Assembly (NCBI RefSeq): GCF_024679245.1
Contig: NC_090187.1
Coordinates: 4,614,909 to 4,678,908, forward strand
DNA from: Pseudorasbora parva
Lineage: Eukaryota; Chordata; Actinopteri; Cypriniformes; Gobionidae
DNA length: 64,000 nt
Reading direction: 5' to 3'
Made by a program: the position numbers and the translations under genes. Below are positions 1-12,951 of this stretch, piece after piece (position 1 is the first letter of the stretch; each line of letters begins with the position of its first letter). Below the pieces are notes generated by a model, which was not told the DNA's origin, did no database searches, and worked only from the letters and a program-made list of their open reading frames with translations.

Positions 1-2103
<2,103 letters not shown>

Positions 2104-2148
2104 TATCGAGAGTAACATTAACACACACATTTGTTTCCTGGTTTGCAG

Positions 2149-2316
2149 TGAAGCCCTCTAAACCCCGGTGCTGGATGGAGGGCCGGCTTCTGGAGGGCAG
2201 TGATGTGAAACTGAGCTGCAAGTCTTCAGACGGATCTGACCCCATTCAGTACAAATGGGAGAGAGTACTGGATAAAGGCAAGAGTGTGGGAAAACTGCCT
2301 CCTCTCGCCCTCATCG
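2149..2316 (+). CDS. clmp: clmp exon: first half of second (C2-type) Ig domain
   Basis: CLMP is a single-pass adhesion protein of the CTX/CAR immunoglobulin family, found at epithelial junctions. This exon follows a pyrimidine-rich acceptor ending TTTGCAG and ends before GTGAGT. It opens with two bases of a split codon and reads on as KPSKPRCWMEGRLLEGSD, then VKLSC and YKWER. The layout matches the start of the CLMP C2 domain: the extra Cys after KPSKP, the canonical B-strand Cys, and the core Trp. The exon ends one base into a codon, which the next exon completes as Asp (ALID-LKNPE). Residues and phase match vertebrate CLMP as I recall it. I cannot tell a from b paralogue. Signal peptide and V domain are outside the window. 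Confidence 0.92.
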
Positions 2317-3209
2317 GTGAGTCAAAAAACCCCAACATCTCGCAAAACATATCATCCCTTATTCTGGACAGAAAGAGGTTTGTACAGTTACTTGCTGCTA
2401 TCTGTCAAAAATAATAGTATTGAATGCCTTTCAAAGATGGTGCCATGAACTTCACACACTTTGACAAATGCTTCCACAGAAGTGCTGATTGTAGCAGATT
2501 AAACCTGTGCATGTTGACTCTGATGCTGTGCGGCGAACAGGCAATGAAATGAGAACAGATTTCATCAGCTCTAGTGATATTAACCCACTATGTGCATTAC
2601 AGGGTCATGCGGTATGATGGCATACAATATGAAATGTGTCAAACGGTAGAGAGCATACCTAGGCCTATATATTTATAACACAAGCAGAAATCTATAGCCT
2701 AGCCTGCAAACTGAATTCAACTGATTTGCAGTCACACATGCCTTCTACTAGAGCTGCACGATAAACTGATTCAATTAATGCGATCTTGTTCCTAAATGAC
2801 AACGATTCCGCAATGTCTTTTATGCCTGTTTCACATCGTGAGCATCAGCGGAGAGTGACCAGCGAGTGTTTTATCGCTGCCCATGTTAATGAAGGAGAGG
2901 GTCAGCATCACTGATGTGAAACTGTCCAAAGACTTTATGGACTTTGGTTAACCTTTCAAAATATGATCATCACACTGAAATCACACATTCAAATCTGGCA
3001 AGAGCAGTTGCCGTGTAAATGTACAGTATGAAGCAGCTTCACAAACAAACAACTTTTCCACCACACATTATCATTTATGTGTTACAAACATAAAATAACA
3101 AGGGATAAAAGTGTAAAAGTTTATACTTTGGGTATAATCACTGATGTGGTCAAAATCAGAGAAAATCAAATTTTAAAAATGGTTTTGACTTGTTTTTTTA
3201 TTACTTATG

Positions 3210-3288
<79 letters not shown>
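3210..3288. repeat. (GTTA)n tetranucleotide microsatellite
   Basis: About 19 tandem copies of TTAG/GTTA. The unit has one G fewer per repeat than the vertebrate telomere hexamer, so it is a microsatellite and not an interstitial telomere. Confidence 0.97.
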
Positions 3289-4176
3289 CGGCCAAAAATG
3301 AAATTGATCTCATTAATGACTCAGCCTAATGTTGTTCCACTCCTGTAAGACCTCTTTCAAATAAATATTCAAATGGTTATGAATCAGCGTATTGATTCAT
3401 GATTTGGTTCACCAATGTCATGTGACTTCAGCAGTTTGGCAGATTGACACGTTAATCATCGGAATCATGAATCAATACACTGACTCACAACCATTTCAAT
3501 CTTTATTTGAGGATTGAAAACCAAACCGGAAGAGAAGACAATGCTGAATAAAGTCGTAGTTTTTGTTATTTTTGGACCAAAATGTATTTTCGATGCTTCA
3601 AGAGATTCTAATTAACTAACTTACATCTCATATGGACTACTCTGATGATGTTTTTATTCCCTTTCTGGACATGGACAGTACAGTGTGCATACACTTTGAT
3701 ACGCTCTCGGACAAAAATATAAAATGTTTGGGTGAAATGTTACAAAAAATGGCCACAATTTTTTTGTCATTGAGTCATTCATTTAAAAGATTTATTAACA
3801 AACGTTGCTTCATCCAATAACGAAACAAGTCTTTATGATGGCATTGACTTTGCATGTTGTACTGCATAAGTAAAACAAATTCACAGCGTAATTATTGGTA
3901 ATTATAGTGTAACTATGAAGTATGGATGTGTAGGTATAAGGGAACAATATGTAATATTTGGGGAATAAAAGAGTAACTACCAAAAACATTCACAAAATGT
4001 TTATTAATTTATTTTGAAAAGTAAGTTTTAATTAAGGGGTAATTATCTGTGTAGTTACAGGGTAAGTGTGAATCTAAGGGCGGTAAATAAAAGTGATGTT
4101 TGTTCCCCTTTTCTTCAGAATCATGGTAAACGCGATCTCCATTTTACACACAAAATATCCAGAAGCGTGCAGCTGA

Positions 4177-4182
<6 letters not shown>

Positions 4183-4263
<81 letters not shown>
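4183..4263. repeat. (TA)n microsatellite
   Basis: A pure TA tract of about 80 bp in the clmp intron. The open frames through it on both strands are artefacts. Confidence 0.97.
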
Positions 4264-4264
<1 letters not shown>

Positions 4265-4619
4265 TGTACTTGTTTTCAATAGTAAGAAGAGTTAACTTAC
4301 TTCTATATTTTTTTAAGAAATCTCTTATTCTAAAAATACAGTAAAAACAGTAATATTTTGTAAAACATTTGTACAACTTAAAAACACTGCTTAGTATTTA
4401 AATACATTTTAAAAGGTCATTTATTTGTGTGATCTCAAAGCTGAATTTACATCGTCATTACTCCAGTCTTCAGTTTCTTGATCATTCAGATGTCATTGTA
4501 ATATGCTGATTTGTTTCTCATTTTTTCTTATTATCAATGTTGATTAGTGCACAAAAAGCTTTGCACACCTGTTGATAATAGATAGGTGTGTGGGACGAAG
4601 GATAACTATATCAAAAAAT

Positions 4620-4797
4620 CTCAACAAACAAAAGGAAATCTCGCACACAATCAATACTTGCAAAAAATCAAACACGTTTTATTTGCAACGTTTCATGTTA
4701 ATATCATGCTGCTAATATCATGTTAATAAAATGTTTCTAATAAAAAGGTTTTGTTTTTTTGCAAGTATAGTGTGCAGGATTTCCTTTTGTTTGTTGT
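4620..4797. repeat. Small foldback repeat
   Basis: Left arm (about 4621-4662) contains CAACAAACAAAAGGAAAT and CAATACTTGCAA. The right arm (4759-4797) is its reverse complement with few changes. The middle includes a segment whose reverse complement reads GAAACGTTGCAAATAAA, reminiscent of retroelement tails of the type seen at 41.3 kb. No coding capacity. Confidence 0.6.
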
Positions 4798-4849
4798 TAT
4801 TATCAATGCTGGAAATTGTATTAGGATTCTTTGATGAATAGAAAGTTAA

Positions 4850-5728
4850 AGGACAACTCCGGTGAGAAATGACCCTAGGGGTAATTAACAGATGGTTACA
4901 GAGTAGATCGTTCTCTGGGATGCATTTTCATGGAAATCAAATGTAAAGAATTTTTTTTTTATAAACAGATTAGCTTATAACACTGTCTATGGGGCACACA
5001 GTAGTGAAATTAAATTGCTAGTTAATACCACTAACAAGGCTCAAAATAGCCTCACACTAACACAGTAACATAATGAGGGTCCCTACATGCAAACTGAAGC
5101 ATTGAGAACTTTGTAAGAGTACAAACTGTTTAATAAGAAGATACTTTATAGACATAGTGCCTTACGCGTTCACGGACAGGCGCCATCTTGGAAAACAGTC
5201 TCGACTCATCGAGCGACGAGAGCTCTGCTAAGTGATGAACTGTGACTTGGAATCTCATATGGTCAGTTGATTCCGGAAGAAAACACTGAACACAACAGAG
5301 AAAATAAATAAATAAAAATAAAAATGTCCATGTTATTACATTTCACAAACTTAATTCCTATCGACCAGCTCACTTAGAACAGCGCTCGTAGTTTGATTCA
5401 TCGAGACTGTTTTTCGAGATGGTGTTTACAACGTATCTCCTTATTAAACTGTTTGTACTCTTACAAAGTTCTCAATGCTTCGGTTTGCATGTAGGGACCC
5501 TCATTATGCTACTGTGTTAGTGTGAGGCTATTTTGAGCCTTGTTAGTGGTATTAACTAGCGATTTAATTTCACTACTGTGTGCCCCATAGACAAGCATTA
5601 TAAGCTAATCTGTTTTTAGAGATAAAACTCTTTACATTCGATTTTCAAGAAAACGCATCCCAGAGAACGATCTACTCGGTAACCATCTGTTAATTACCTC
5701 TAGGTTCATTTCTCACCGGAGTTGTCCT
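4850..5728. mobile_element. TTAA-flanked element with long inverted repeats (AGGACAACTCCGG ends)
   Basis: Both ends carry TTAA (4846-4849 and 5729-5732) directly outside inverted termini AGGACAACTCCGGTGAG. The inverted arms run for about 350 bp: the text of 4850-5200 reappears reversed in 5400-5728 with scattered changes and a few small indels. TTAA duplications point to the piggyBac or Kolobok superfamilies; the AGG start fits Kolobok better, from memory. There is no transposase, so this is a non-autonomous copy. Confidence 0.8.
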
Positions 5729-6189
5729 TTAAAAACAATAGAATTTATCTGATGTAGAACTTTTTGTAAGATTATAACTGTCTTCACTGTTACTTTTGAT
5801 CAATAAAATGCATCCTTTCTGTAAGTAAAAAGCTAAAATCTTTCTGAACTTAAAGATTTCAACTGTATTGTACTCAAATCATTATATTTAGTTTGCACCG
5901 CCCACTTCTATGAGGTGTCATATAGACCTTGGGTAGACAAAACAATGAGTAAACGAAGACTACATAACAAAATACAGCAAAATGCTATGTTCGGCAGCCT
6001 TTGGCTGTTGTTAGAATTTGATCTCATTGGATTCTGCTTTGGAAAACAAAACAACTTTTTTTTTTTTTAAACTGCAAGAAATACACAAATTCGAGTGTAA
6101 TATGGCTTTGCAGATGGGACAGAATAATGCACAGTTTCAGAACAATTTCTCCTGCTGACACCAGATCATCAGAGCCCCATATTGTTTTA

Positions 6190-6620
6190 CAATCTATTTA
6201 GCCGTATGCAGTCAGTGCTGCAGGAGAGATGAACCGGGCCTTCGCCCGAGCTCGACAATTAAGCTCCCTCATCAATGACCACCTGCTCACTCTAATAAGC
6301 TTTCTTTGGCCGATAAACATTCCACCGCCCCAGAATTCACTGCAGATAGTGGATGAGAAGAGGGATGATGGGACAGGAATGGGGGGGGTGAAAGAGGAGG
6401 CATTACACTCCGGATGTGTAAATGATCCAGGCGACTCAAATCGCTCCGGCTGACAAACGCTCCTCGGTCGAAGACGCAAGCGCGGCCCTCGGTTCTCGAG
6501 ACACGAGCGCTTCCTCACCGGCTGCAGGGAAACATTTACAGTTCATCTCATCTGCTGGAGCTCCAGCAGAACCATGAATCATCCTGACACACACAAACAC
6601 TAATTCATTCACATAAGCGC
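6190..6620. promoter_or_regulatory. GC-rich unique intronic block, possible conserved element
   Basis: This block stands out from the AT-rich, repeat-laden intron by higher GC, no recognisable repeat and clustered short motifs such as CAATTAAGC, TAATAAGC and CACCTG, which suit homeodomain and bHLH binding. Open frames of 60-100 codons occur on both strands but lack splice sites and family resemblance. A conserved enhancer is a guess from composition alone. Confidence 0.25.
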
Positions 6621-7099
6621 ACACACTTTCCTGGGCTTGCTCTCACTTCCCTCTCTGATTAAAACACTCTGTTTGATTGAAACCTGTAAAGTAGTGTAGT
6701 AAAAGAAGTCGTAAAAGACGGGTTACACCGATAACACTGTTTTGTAGGTTCAGGATGAGTCAGGAACTGGAAAGTTACTCATACCGTAATTCTGCTTCCT
6801 CGGCATTGAGTCCTTGAGTAATGCACATTACATAATACACAAGCAAACTAACAGAATGTGACAAAAACACCCATACCTAATTCTTCTTGGGAAGTTAGGG
6901 AGACAGAAGAAGCAGCAGATCGTGTCTTGATTATTGTGACGTACATGAATAATGTAAGGTGGGGACTTGGTTCTATGCATCGGTTGTTCATTGGATGGCA
7001 GCAGATCTGAATGTGAGCTTGTGGTCAGTTTTTGGAAAGAGGCGGGGTTTACGTGGACTAAATGATTTCACAAGTCATTTGCATAGGAAGATTTAGATT

Positions 7100-7367
7100 A
7101 AAAATACAATAAGGTTCATTACATTAGTTAACATGAACTGTCCTTATAAAGCATTTAACTTTGTTAATGTTCATTTCAACATTTACCAATACTTTATTAA
7201 AATCGTGTTAACATTAGTTAATACACTGCGAACTAACATGAACAAACCAGCTGGATTTATATCAACTATTGTTAACAAAGATGAACAAATGTATTGCTCG
7301 TGGTTAGTTTATGTTAGTTAATACATTAACTAATGTTAACTGATGAGACCTGATTTTAAAGTGTTAC
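7100..7367. mobile_element. Decayed MITE of the GGTAACACTTTACAATAAG type
   Basis: The copy is rich in GTTAACATTAGTTAAT words in both orientations and ends TAAAGTGTTACC, the reverse complement of the usual start of this fish repeat; the left end is degraded (ACAATAAGGTTCATTA). Another interrupted copy lies at 59109-60706. Non-coding. Confidence 0.7.
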
Positions 7368-7881
7368 CAAACTATATAATGAATCATTCTCTATAAAATG
7401 TTCCTTTATAGTTCTAATTTTTTGGTTTAACTGTTATATGTGGCAAAATTAAATGTTGCCGTTAATTAATAGACTATATATAACAAAGATGATAATACTG
7501 TTTGTTAATATCTCGTCTAATATGACAATCCATCTTAGAGGACAGAGTTTGCAACATTATAATTATGTAAAATAAAGTAATAGAGATAAAACATTCAGTC
7601 ATTGAGTGTTTTGTTTTTAACTTATGTTAAAAGTAAAATACTCTGTTGTGTTTGAATAGAGCATTTTTTATTCAAAAGCATCAAAAGATTATATGATATT
7701 ATACAAAACATTCACATTCATTTTTCTAAACAGAGAGAACATTATTTGCTGTGTATGTGCTGAATACTTGTCATATACTCTGACTGTGTGACTGAAGAAA
7801 TGTACAACGTTACTCGACAGGTTGTTAATGTACCTCAGCTTATATATGTACAGGTATATAAACATTTGTTCCTATTTTTAG

Positions 7882-8004
7882 ATCTGAAGAACCCAGAGAT
7901 CGTGACCTTGAGGAACTTGACGCAGGACAGCTCCGGGGTCTACAAGTGCACTGCCAGCAATGATGTAGGAGAGGAGAACTGTATCATCGAGGTCACGATG
8001 CAAT
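7882..8004 (+). CDS. clmp: clmp exon: second half of C2-type Ig domain
   Basis: Acceptor CCTATTTTTAG and donor GTGAGT flank a 123-bp exon. The first codon is completed from the previous exon (G+AT, Asp). It reads LKNPEIVTLRNLTQDSSG, then VYKCTASNDVGEENCIIEV. It supplies the D-x-G-x-Y-x-C signature around the F-strand Cys, the N-linked glycosylation sequon NLT that CLMP also has at this place, and the additional Cys (EENC) that pairs with the Cys after KPSKP in CTX-family C2 domains. It ends one base into a Tyr codon completed at 12810. Intron phase is the same at both ends, typical of Ig-domain exons. Confidence 0.93.
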
Positions 8005-8323
8005 GTGAGTTCTGCTCTGAGGTCAGCCCGTGCCCTGGGTGTAATTAGTGTGGATGTTACGATACTCTGATCTCAGATCAGTCGGTGGTGGAGCTTTTAG
8101 CTTGAAGCTGCAGCCTCAGTTTGATGGATGGAGGCTGCTTCCACACTGCAGAGAGCTTGCATTAGTGTATTATGGATATCATGTGTATGACACTATTATT
8201 TTGATTCATGTCGATTAAATATTGGGTAGTTTTATTTAGTTAGTTGGTTAATATTACTATCTTAAAAATCCAATACTATTTTGTCTTGAGGGGAAAAAAA
8301 CTTTTTTTTTCCATTTTCACTTT

Positions 8324-8324
<1 letters not shown>

Positions 8325-8410
<86 letters not shown>
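8325..8410. repeat. (CT)n microsatellite
   Basis: A pure CT tract of about 86 bp. Leu-Ser and Arg-Glu open frames across it are artefacts. Confidence 0.97.
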
Positions 8411-8413
<3 letters not shown>

Positions 8414-8439
8414 ACACACACACATGTGCGCACACACAC

Positions 8440-8680
8440 ACACACGTTTGGTTTTCATGTTTTATGGGGACTTTCCATAGGCATAATATTTTTTTTTTGC
8501 TGCACAAACTGTATTCTATCCCCTAATCCTATACTCATCACAGAAGATTTCAGCAATTTATGTTTTTAAAACATATCATTCAGAATGATTATAAGCTGTT
8601 TTCCTCATGGGGACCAAAAAATGTCCCCACAAGATCAAAAATTACTGGTATTACCAACGTATCATATGGGGATACCAGGA

Positions 8681-8737
<57 letters not shown>

Positions 8738-9009
8738 TGGATCCCTATCTTTGTGGGGACTCTCCACAGACGTAATGGTTTTTATACTGTACAAACCGTA
8801 TTTTCTATCCCCCTACACTGCCCCTGCCCCTAAACCTACCCATCACAGGAAACATTCTGCATTTTTACATTTTCAAAAAAACTCATCCTGTATGATTTAT
8901 AAGCCTTTTGAAAAGTGGGAACCACTGGCTGGTCCCCACAATGTAGGTGATCTCAGGTTTTACAATACATACGGGGACATTTGGTCCCCACAATGTAATA
9001 TAAACAAGG

Positions 9010-9055
<46 letters not shown>

Positions 9056-9190
9056 TTGCCTCATTGTATTAGTGAATGCATTGTATAGGCTCCCAGTGAT
9101 TTTATATCACGTAAATGATATTAACCCATCCCCTTGCCCTAAACCTACCCATCACAAAAACATGTGCAAACACTATATTTTAATTAAAAT
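8440..9190. repeat. Three CA-microsatellite-linked repeat modules in tandem
   Basis: Three related modules alternate with (CA)n tracts at 8682-8734 and 9011-9054. Shared landmarks are GGGGACTYTCCAYAG, TATTTTCTATCCCC, CCTAAACCTACCCATCACA and a GGGGACC/GGTCCCC pair near the module ends. A fourth copy is at 23386-23668, again between CA tracts. The third module (9055-9190) is short and diverged. This is a common cyprinid interspersed repeat whose ends coincide with CA tracts. Open frames running from CA tracts into it are not genes. Confidence 0.75.
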
Positions 9191-9865
9191 GACATGTTTT
9201 GGCCTTTTACTGAGCACTGGGAACTGCAGAAAGCCAGACTGTGGCCATTTGTCATTGGTCTTGCTCAAATAGCCATCCTTCAGTGTTTGTGTGTAATGGT
9301 TTTGGAAGAGGCAGACGAATTTAATGTTCACCAGAGGAGAAGATGGAGAGAGTTATATAAACTCTTGACAACTGTCCTGCACTTAAGCCTTGTGCTAGTC
9401 TTTCACAACACAGGAAATAAAATGTGAAAGAGGCGTTTTACAGTTGTGGCTGGCAAAACTTAATTTGGGTCTGCCTTATTCAGTTTTCTCATGAGAACAC
9501 TAATAATGTGTAACTACCATATGGGCTCACCTGCTAATATCGTGTTTAAACAACGAGCAAATCAAAAGCTCTTTGTCAAACACAAATATGTGGTGCACTT
9601 TGTATTTCTTCAAGTTGCTGGCCCATATGACAGTCACCTTAGATTAAAATACTGACACCCAGTGGCATGAATGTAGAATCATGCAAAAGCAAACGTTTTC
9701 AGGTGCCAGTGGCATTGTAGAGATGTGCTATTTAGTCAGGCAGAATGATTCATTTATTAACTGAGCAAAATAACCAATTGTAGCAGGGTTGCTGAGATAA
9801 AGTCAGTAATATTTGGCTGGTCAATGTCATGGCATTGTTTGCAGCAGGAATGGAAAAGCAGCAAA

Positions 9866-11403
9866 GGCCCACTTTATATTAGGTGGCCTTAAGTACTATG
9901 TACTTACGTAAAAAAAGAAGTACAATGTACTTACTGTGTTCAAATTGTATTGCCAAACACCTTTGCTGATTCTGAGGTGGGATACAAGTAGAGGGACAGG
10001 TGTGGTGGTGTGGGTCAGTTTAAGGGTAGAGTTAGAGACAGGTGTGGTGGTGTGGGTCAGTTTAAGGGTAGAGTTAGGGACAGGTGTGGTGGTGTGGGTC
10101 AGTTTAAGGGTAGAGTTAGGGACAGGTGAGGTGGTGTGGGTCGGTTTAAGGGTAGAGTTAGGGTCAGGTGTGGTGGTTTGGGTCAGTTTAAGGGTAGAGT
10201 TAGGGACAGGTGTGGTGGTGTGGGTCAGTTTAAGGGTAGAGTTAGGGACAGGTGAGGTGGTGTGGGTCAGTTTAAGGGTAGAGTTAGGGACAGGTGTGGT
10301 GGTGTGGGTCAGTTTAAGGGTAGAGTTAGGGACAGGTGAGGTGGTGTGGGTCAGTTTATGGGTAGAGTTAGGGACAGGTGTGGTGGTGTGGGTCGGTTTA
10401 AGGGTAGAGTTAGGGTCAGGTGTGGTGGTTTGGGTCAGTTTAAGGGTAGAGTTAGGGACAGGTGTGGTGGTGTGGGTCAGTTTAAGGGTAGAGTTAGGGA
10501 CAGGTGAGGTGGTGTGGGTCAGTTTAAGGGTAGAGTTAGGGTCAGGTGTGGTGGTGTGGGTCAGTTTAAGGGTAGAGTTAGGGACAGGTGAGGTGGTGTG
10601 GGTCAGTTTATGGGTAGAGTTAGGGACAGGTGTGGTGGTGTGGGTCAGTTTATGGGTAGAGTTAGGGACAGGTGTGGTGGTGTGGGTCAGTTTAAGGGTA
10701 GAGTTAGGGACAGGTGTGGTGGTGTGGGTCAGTTTAAGGGTAGAGTCAGGGACAGGTGTGGTGGTGTGGGTCAGTTTAAGGGTAGAGTTAGGGACAGGTG
10801 TGGTGGTGTGGGTCAGTTTAAGGGTAGAGTTAGGGTCAGGTGTGGTGGTGTGGGTCAGTTTAAGGGTAGAGTTAGGGTCAGGTGTGGTGGTGTGGGTCAG
10901 TTTAAGGGTAGAGTTAGGGACAGGTGAGGTGGTGTGGGTCGGTTTAAGGGTAGAGTTAGGGTCAGGTGTGGTGGTTTGGGTCAGTTTAAGGGTAGAGTTA
11001 GGGACAGGTGTGGTGGTGTGGGTCAGTTTAAGGGTAGAGTTAGGGACAGGTGAGGTGGTGTGGGTCAGTTTATGGGTAGAGTTAGGGACAGGTGAGGTGG
11101 TGTGGGTCAGTTTAAGGGTAGAGTTAGGGTCAGGTGTGGTGGTGTGGGTCAGTTTAAGGGTAGAGTTAGGGTCAGGTGTGGTGGTGTGGGTCAGTTTAAG
11201 GGTAGAGTTAGGGACAGGTGTGGTGGTGTGGGTCAGTTTATGGGTAGAGTTAGGGACAGGTGAGGTGGTGTGGGTCAGTTTAAGGGTAGAGTTAGGGACA
11301 GGTGTGGTGGTGTGGGTCAGTTTATGGGTAGAGTTAGGGACAGGTGTGGTGGTAACAAATGTCAGTACATAGTAGTTAAGGCCACCTAATATAAAGTGGG
11401 TCC
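9866..11403. mobile_element. Inverted-repeat element carrying a 42-bp minisatellite
   Basis: The termini GGCCCACTTTATATTAGGTG and, reversed at the other end, a copy with one substitution continue into about 40 bp of inverted repeat (to CTATGTACTTAC). GCAGCA lies directly outside both ends (left 9858-9863, right 11404-11409), consistent with a target duplication of 6-8 bp. Internal sequence between the ends is almost wholly the G-rich tandem array listed separately. Non-autonomous. Confidence 0.75.
9993..11353 (+). repeat. 42-bp G-rich minisatellite, about 32 copies
   Basis: The unit contains GGGTAGAGTTAGGGACAGG and GTGGTGGTGTGGGTCAG. Since 42 is a multiple of 3, the array stays open for over 450 codons as a 14-residue repeat (TGVVVWVSLRVELG). 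Diagnostic variants (GAGG for GTGG, GGGTC for GGGAC, CGG for CAG, ATGG for AAGG) recur in blocks: units 4-7, 10-13 and 23-26 share nearly the same variant order, which indicates duplication of multi-unit blocks. The G-strand has three GGG runs per unit, favouring G-quadruplex formation. I do not consider it a protein gene. Confidence 0.92.
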
Positions 11404-11655
11404 GCAGCAGGATTTATGGGCAGCAGTCTTTTATTATTCCAAAATGAAAAAAAAAAAAGACAAACACTCAGGATTCCCATAGTGTCAGATACCAAAAAAG
11501 AGGAACGGAGCAACCAGCATGTGCTAATAACTTATATTATTTTCTTGGCTAATTGCAATATTTGTTAGTATAAAGCATTGCATGTCAAACAGATGTTATT
11601 TTTTCCTTACTTTCAGATACATATTTTAAAAGCCAGATTGGAGTAAAAACGATTT

Positions 11656-12307
11656 GGTAACACTTTGCAATATGGGTGCTAAATGCATGAATTCCTGCAT
11701 AACTAATGCACAGATAATCATGAGTTAATGTATGACTCATAAAGAACTAAACCATTTATTGATGATTACTGCATCAGCAACAGATGAAGGTATAATTAAA
11801 AAAAATTATATAAACATGTTATAAAATATATATAGTAATATATGAATTATAAAGTATAAAGTAAAAGTAATATATGAATTGGTATTAATTCAAGTATTCA
11901 AGTATCAATTATCTAATAACATATTACCGGTATATTAACTAATATTGTACATTTATATGTTAATTACCAATATGGTAAATTCTGTGTACTTCAACTTCCA
12001 GTTGTCTGCTTAAATTAATCATTAGCTAATGATTTGCAAAGGTTTCAGTATGTTAATAGTCATGTGCAGACAGTGTGTGAGTTGAAAGGCATGGCTTCAT
12101 CCCACTGTGGAAATTAACACATGAATTTACACGATTAGATAATATATAATGTTATTAAGGAATTAATACATGATGACACATTTAATTAATAGCAATTCAC
12201 ATATCACTTAATCTATTAATCTAGTAATCATTAACTCATGATCATCTGTGCATTAGTTAAGCAGGAATTAATGCATATTAGAGCACCCGTATTGTATAAC
12301 GTGTTAC
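11656..12307. mobile_element. Inverted-repeat MITE (GGTAACACTTTGCAATATGG ends)
   Basis: It starts GGTAACACTTTGCAATATGG and ends with a reversed, slightly decayed version (ATTGTATAACGTGTTAC). Subterminal GCACAGATAATCATGAG / CTCATGATCATCTGTGC confirms long inverted arms. It belongs to the same family as the 41364-42162 palindrome and the interrupted copy near 23.8-24.2 kb. Confidence 0.8.
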
Positions 12308-12809
12308 TGATGATTTATAATTTTCCATGTGGATTGGTGTAAAACAAATAATCGCATTTGAATAAAATGTGACATGGCTTGCAAACATTCAGTCATAGCT
12401 GAAATTAGGTTTAGAATTATAATGATTGTTTATTTTATGTTTTAACAAATCATTTTACTATTGATGTGGATTGTTTTTTTTATATCAATATAAAATTATA
12501 TTCTGCCTGTAAACACCCTTTCAAATCAGATTCATGTATATGTCTATTTAACATATTTGTTGTATATGTGTGTGTGTGTGTGGGGGTGCATGTTCCACTC
12601 ATATAGTTTTCCTGATAGTATAAATTGTAATGATTTGCTGTACTCATTTAAAACAGAATACAAAATATAAGCATTTTCACATATGAGCCTGTTGTCCAGG
12701 CTCTTGCACCCTAATCTAAATAATTGTACAGTTCTTGCCATCATATGAACGTGGCAAATGTAATGTGACAATATAAAAATTTGACCCAAATGTCCCTCTG
12801 TGTGTTTAG

Positions 12810-12951
12810 ATGTGCGAGGCATGGGTGTGGTGGCCGGCGCTGTGGTTGGCGTTTCATTCGGCGTTCTGCTCCTCATTCTCATCATCTGGCTGGTCTTCCG
12901 CAAGAAGGAGAAGAAGAAATATGAGGAGGAGGAGACACCTAATGAGATCAG
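12810..12951 (+). CDS. clmp: clmp exon: transmembrane helix and juxtamembrane tail
   Basis: This 142-bp exon follows GTGTTTAG and ends before GTGAGA. The Tyr codon is completed across the junction, giving YVRGMGVVAGAVVGV and then a hydrophobic helix of about 24 residues (LLLILIIWLVF at its end). A basic stop-transfer stretch (RKKEKKKYEEEE) and TPNEIR follow. The order, including the acidic run followed by PNEIRE across the next junction, matches the CLMP membrane exon as I recall it. It ends two bases into an Arg codon. Two residues differ from the recalled mammalian pattern within the acidic run; nothing is broken. Confidence 0.93.

Larger units (their letters stand above)
2317..7881 (+). 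other. clmp: clmp intron between the two C2-domain exons
   Basis: A 5.6-kb intron with GTGAGT donor and TTTTTAG acceptor. It contains a possible hAT-like remnant around 2747-3100 (starting AGAGCTGCACGAT), a GTTA tetranucleotide tract, a TA tract, a small foldback, a TTAA-flanked inverted-repeat element, a GC-rich unique block near 6.2-6.6 kb and a decayed inverted-repeat element near 7.1-7.4 kb. Open frames here are not coding. Confidence 0.85.
8005..12809 (+). other. clmp: clmp intron between C2 domain and transmembrane exon
   Basis: A 4.8-kb intron with GTGAGT donor and GTGTTTAG acceptor. It is filled largely by a CT tract, CA-linked repeat modules (8.4-9.2 kb), a minisatellite-bearing inverted-repeat element (9.9-11.4 kb) and an inverted-repeat element at 11.66-12.31 kb. 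The rest (about 9200-9860 and 12308-12809) shows no feature. Confidence 0.85.

Noticed and set aside
3210..3288. Interstitial telomere repeat
   Set aside because: The unit is TTAG, not TTAGGG.
8244..9272. Ser-Leu, Arg-Glu and Thr-His open frames, up to 221 codons
   Set aside because: They cross CT and CA microsatellites and repeat modules; no splice sites or domains. Same for 23.2-23.8, 31.7, 47.6 and 54.2 kb.
9993..11353. CRISPR-like direct repeats with spacers
   Set aside because: Units abut with no unique spacers and the genome is vertebrate.
9936..11372. 478-codon open frame of 14-residue repeats
   Set aside because: It is a 42-bp minisatellite whose length is a multiple of three; it lies in a clmp intron inside a transposon and its non-repeat ends have no family resemblance.
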